A stretch of DNA of 64,000 bases from Mucilaginibacter ginkgonis (GTDB lineage Bacteria; Bacteroidota; Bacteroidia; Sphingobacteriales; Sphingobacteriaceae), in assembly GCF_009754905.2 (NCBI RefSeq), contig NZ_CP066775.1, positions 930,001-994,000 of the forward strand, in the 5' to 3' direction. Below the pieces are notes generated by a model. It ran no database searches. It saw only the letters and a list, made by a program, of their open reading frames with translations, and was not told the origin of the DNA. Within the stretch, counting starts at the first letter, position 1. Each line of letters opens with the position of its first letter. The position numbers and the translations under genes are program-made. Positions 62,609 through 64,000 of the stretch are shown here, piece by piece.

Positions 62609-63593
62609 CTAAAACAGACATGGACGTATTAAAGGAATGCGGTATCATTTTTTCTGCAGCGAAGCCGTCTTTTGCGCGCTTTGCCACAGCACCCAACAGC
62701 AGGTTTTCTAACTCTTCTTTGCTTGCGCCATTCCGCAACACGTCGCGCAGATTGGCGTTCGGTGCGCCGTATAAACAAGTACGTAGTTCACCCGTGGCAG
62801 ATAAGCGTATGCGGTTACAGGTGCCGCAAAACGTGCGGCTAAATGAGGGGATAATACCAAATGACCCGACATAACCAGGGACTTTGTAATTAACAGATGT
62901 AGATGATGGCCCGCTTTCAACACCATCTAACTCAGGATAATGCATTTTAATATGTTCCAAAATCTTTACATGGTCCCAGCCGTCATGGGCAAAGTGTTCG
63001 CTGCCGTTAAAAGGCATTTCTTCCAAGAAGCGGACGGCAAGATTGTGGTTCCTGGTTAATTCAACAAATGGAAGAATATCTTCTACATTCTTGCGCTCTG
63101 CTACCACGCTATTTAACTTGATGTCGAAACCATCCTCTAACATCGTCATGATCGCGCCAAATACTCCATTAAAACTATCGCGGCGTGTGATCTGGTGAAA
63201 CCGGGTGGCATCCAGCGAATCCAGGCTGATGTTCAATTTCGTGATGCCCAACTCTTTTAATACCGATTGGTGCCTTGCAGTCAAGGTGCCATTTGTGGTT
63301 ACAGTAATGTCTTTTAGGTTTTCGATGGTTCGAAGGCGATACAAAAACGGAATAATGCCATCTCTTACAAAAGGTTCGCCGCCGGTGATGCGTATCTTGT
63401 CTACACCCAACCCACAGAATACCTGCGCCAGGCGAAACATCTCATCAAATGATAACAGGTCAGCGCGTTTGGCAAAGTTTATACCTTCTTCGGGCATGCA
63501 ATAGTAGCACCTAAAGTTACAGCGGTCTGTAACAGAAAGGCGCAGATAATTGAGCCTGCGGCCATATTGGTCAACTAATAAACTTTGGTTCAT
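62601..63593 (-). CDS. moaA: GTP 3',8-cyclase MoaA
   Basis: This 330-residue radical-SAM enzyme starts molybdopterin synthesis from GTP. The N-terminal Fe-S cluster ligands are Cys 25, 29 and 32 (DRCNFRCYYCMPEEG); the C-terminal cluster motif is FCGTCNRIRLSATGELRTCL. The final GG of the chain (SVLGG) is essential in MoaA and is present. It overlaps the moeB-like gene by 8 bases and follows moaE by 3 bases. Confidence 0.95.
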   Translation of the reverse strand: MNQSLLVDQYGRRLNYLRLSVTDRCNFRCYYCMPEEGINFAKRADLLSFDEMFRLAQVFCGLGVDKIRITGGEPFVRDGIIPFLYRLRTIENLKDITVTTNGTLTARHQSVLKELGITKLNISLDSLDATRFHQITRRDSFNGVFGAIMTMLEDGFDIKLNSVVAERKNVEDILPFVELTRNHNLAVRFLEEMPFNGSEHFAHDGWDHVKILEHIKMHYPELDGVESGPSSTSVNYKVPGYVGSFGIIPSFSRTFCGTCNRIRLSATGELRTCLYGAPNANLRDVLRNGASKEELENLLLGAVAKRAKDGFAAEKMIPHSFNTSMSVLGG

Positions 63594-63596
63594 TTA

Positions 63597-64000
63597 TTAC
63601 GGATGGGCATTTACCCAAACACTTTCATCTTCGTAAAACTCTTTTTTCCAAATCGGCACAGTGCGTTTTAATTCGTCAATTAAAAACCTGCATGCCTCAA
63701 ACGATGCGTCACGGTGGGCTGATGATACACCTGTTAACACAACAGCTTCGCCCGGTTTTTTAGTGCCGGTTACGTGAATTATCGCTATTGCCAGCAGAGG
63801 CCATCGTTCTGCTGCTGCCTCAGCCACTTTTTGCATCTCTTTAAGCGCCATAGGCTCATAAGCTTCAAACGCCAATTGCCTCACTTTTTTGCCTTTGCTA
63901 TTATCCCGGACGGTACCTAAAAATACGTTTACCGCGCCGGCACCATCGTTATTGAGGTATTTGTACGCCTCTTGTATATCAATATGGTCAATGATCTTGA
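63597..64000 (-). CDS. moaE: molybdopterin synthase catalytic subunit MoaE (5' end outside window)
   Basis: The frame is open to the right edge, so the first residues are missing; about 133 residues are visible, near full length. Family marks are AVNVFLGTVRDNSKGKKV at the N-terminal part, LLAIAIIHVTGTKKPGEAVV, SAHRDASFEACRFLIDELK and VPIWKKEFYEDESVWV with the catalytic Lys residues. MoaE adds sulfur to precursor Z with MoaD. A GTG at 63884 is internal and not the start. Genes for moaD and moaC are probably further right. Confidence 0.92.
   Translation of the reverse strand, partial: KIIDHIDIQEAYKYLNNDGAGAVNVFLGTVRDNSKGKKVRQLAFEAYEPMALKEMQKVAEAAAERWPLLAIAIIHVTGTKKPGEAVVLTGVSSAHRDASFEACRFLIDELKRTVPIWKKEFYEDESVWVNAHP

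Noticed and set aside
63597-63884. Separate 95-residue gene starting at GTG 63884
   Set aside because: The frame is open to the window edge and the upstream part reads a typical MoaE N-terminus, so GTG is internal.

Overview
This window looks like a chromosomal segment from a member of the Bacteroidota, most likely family Sphingobacteriaceae (Mucilaginibacter/Pedobacter type). The evidence is a type IX secretion plug protein, a fused SecDF, a TamL-type lipoprotein of the BamA/TamA superfamily, a Rho factor with a large Gln/Asn-rich insert, several TAnnTTTG-type -7 promoter elements, weak or absent Shine-Dalgarno sequences, and dispersed intergenic repeats typical of these genomes. The family-level assignment is inference.

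Layout. 1-3.8 kb: a fatty-acid desaturase, a tiny secreted His/Lys-rich protein, and a convergent glycogen debranching enzyme. 3.85-19.2 kb: an accessory sugar-oxidation locus, all on the + strand. It holds a PD40 propeller protein, four xylose-isomerase-like TIM-barrel proteins, two GMC flavoprotein dehydrogenases with two gluconate-2-dehydrogenase-subunit-3-type partners, a Gfo/Idh/MocA oxidoreductase, a mono-haem cytochrome c lipoprotein, an MFS sugar/nucleoside permease and a DUF1080 protein (3-keto-disaccharide hydrolase family). Six of its proteins carry Tat-like signals. The gaps are filled with REP-like inverted repeats and two copies of a structured, possibly non-coding element. An intact IS3-family insertion sequence (19386-20695) closes this region.

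20.9-64 kb is mostly conserved core genome: ndh, secDF, folA, a Doc-type toxin-antitoxin pair wedged between thyA and folA, ispE, lapA-like, eamA, lptF/G, tgt, a glycosyltransferase/ECF sigma/rsmG/dprA run, sixA, an LPS-core heptose block (GT9, rfaE2, rfaE1), a PolX-like PHP protein, sppA, folK, an HPt protein, purS, pssA, rho, pyrF, a CDF transporter, an acyl-CoA thioesterase, the T9SS plug, an ABC-F protein, a GDSL hydrolase, pyrD, a small basic protein beside tRNA-Cys, a TrmH-family methyltransferase, tamL, tspO, and a molybdenum-cofactor operon (moeA, moeB-like, moaA, moaE) that runs off the right edge.

How the accessory locus may work (inference): an exported GMC/Tat-partner complex oxidises a glycoside at C3 in the periplasm and passes electrons through an Fe-S cluster to the cytochrome c. 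The DUF1080 protein and the exported TIM-barrel enzymes then cleave or isomerise the 3-keto-glycoside. The MFS permease imports the product, and the cytosolic isomerase plus other enzymes reduce or isomerise it. This oxidise-then-eliminate route differs from ordinary glycoside hydrolysis and is the most interesting system in the window.
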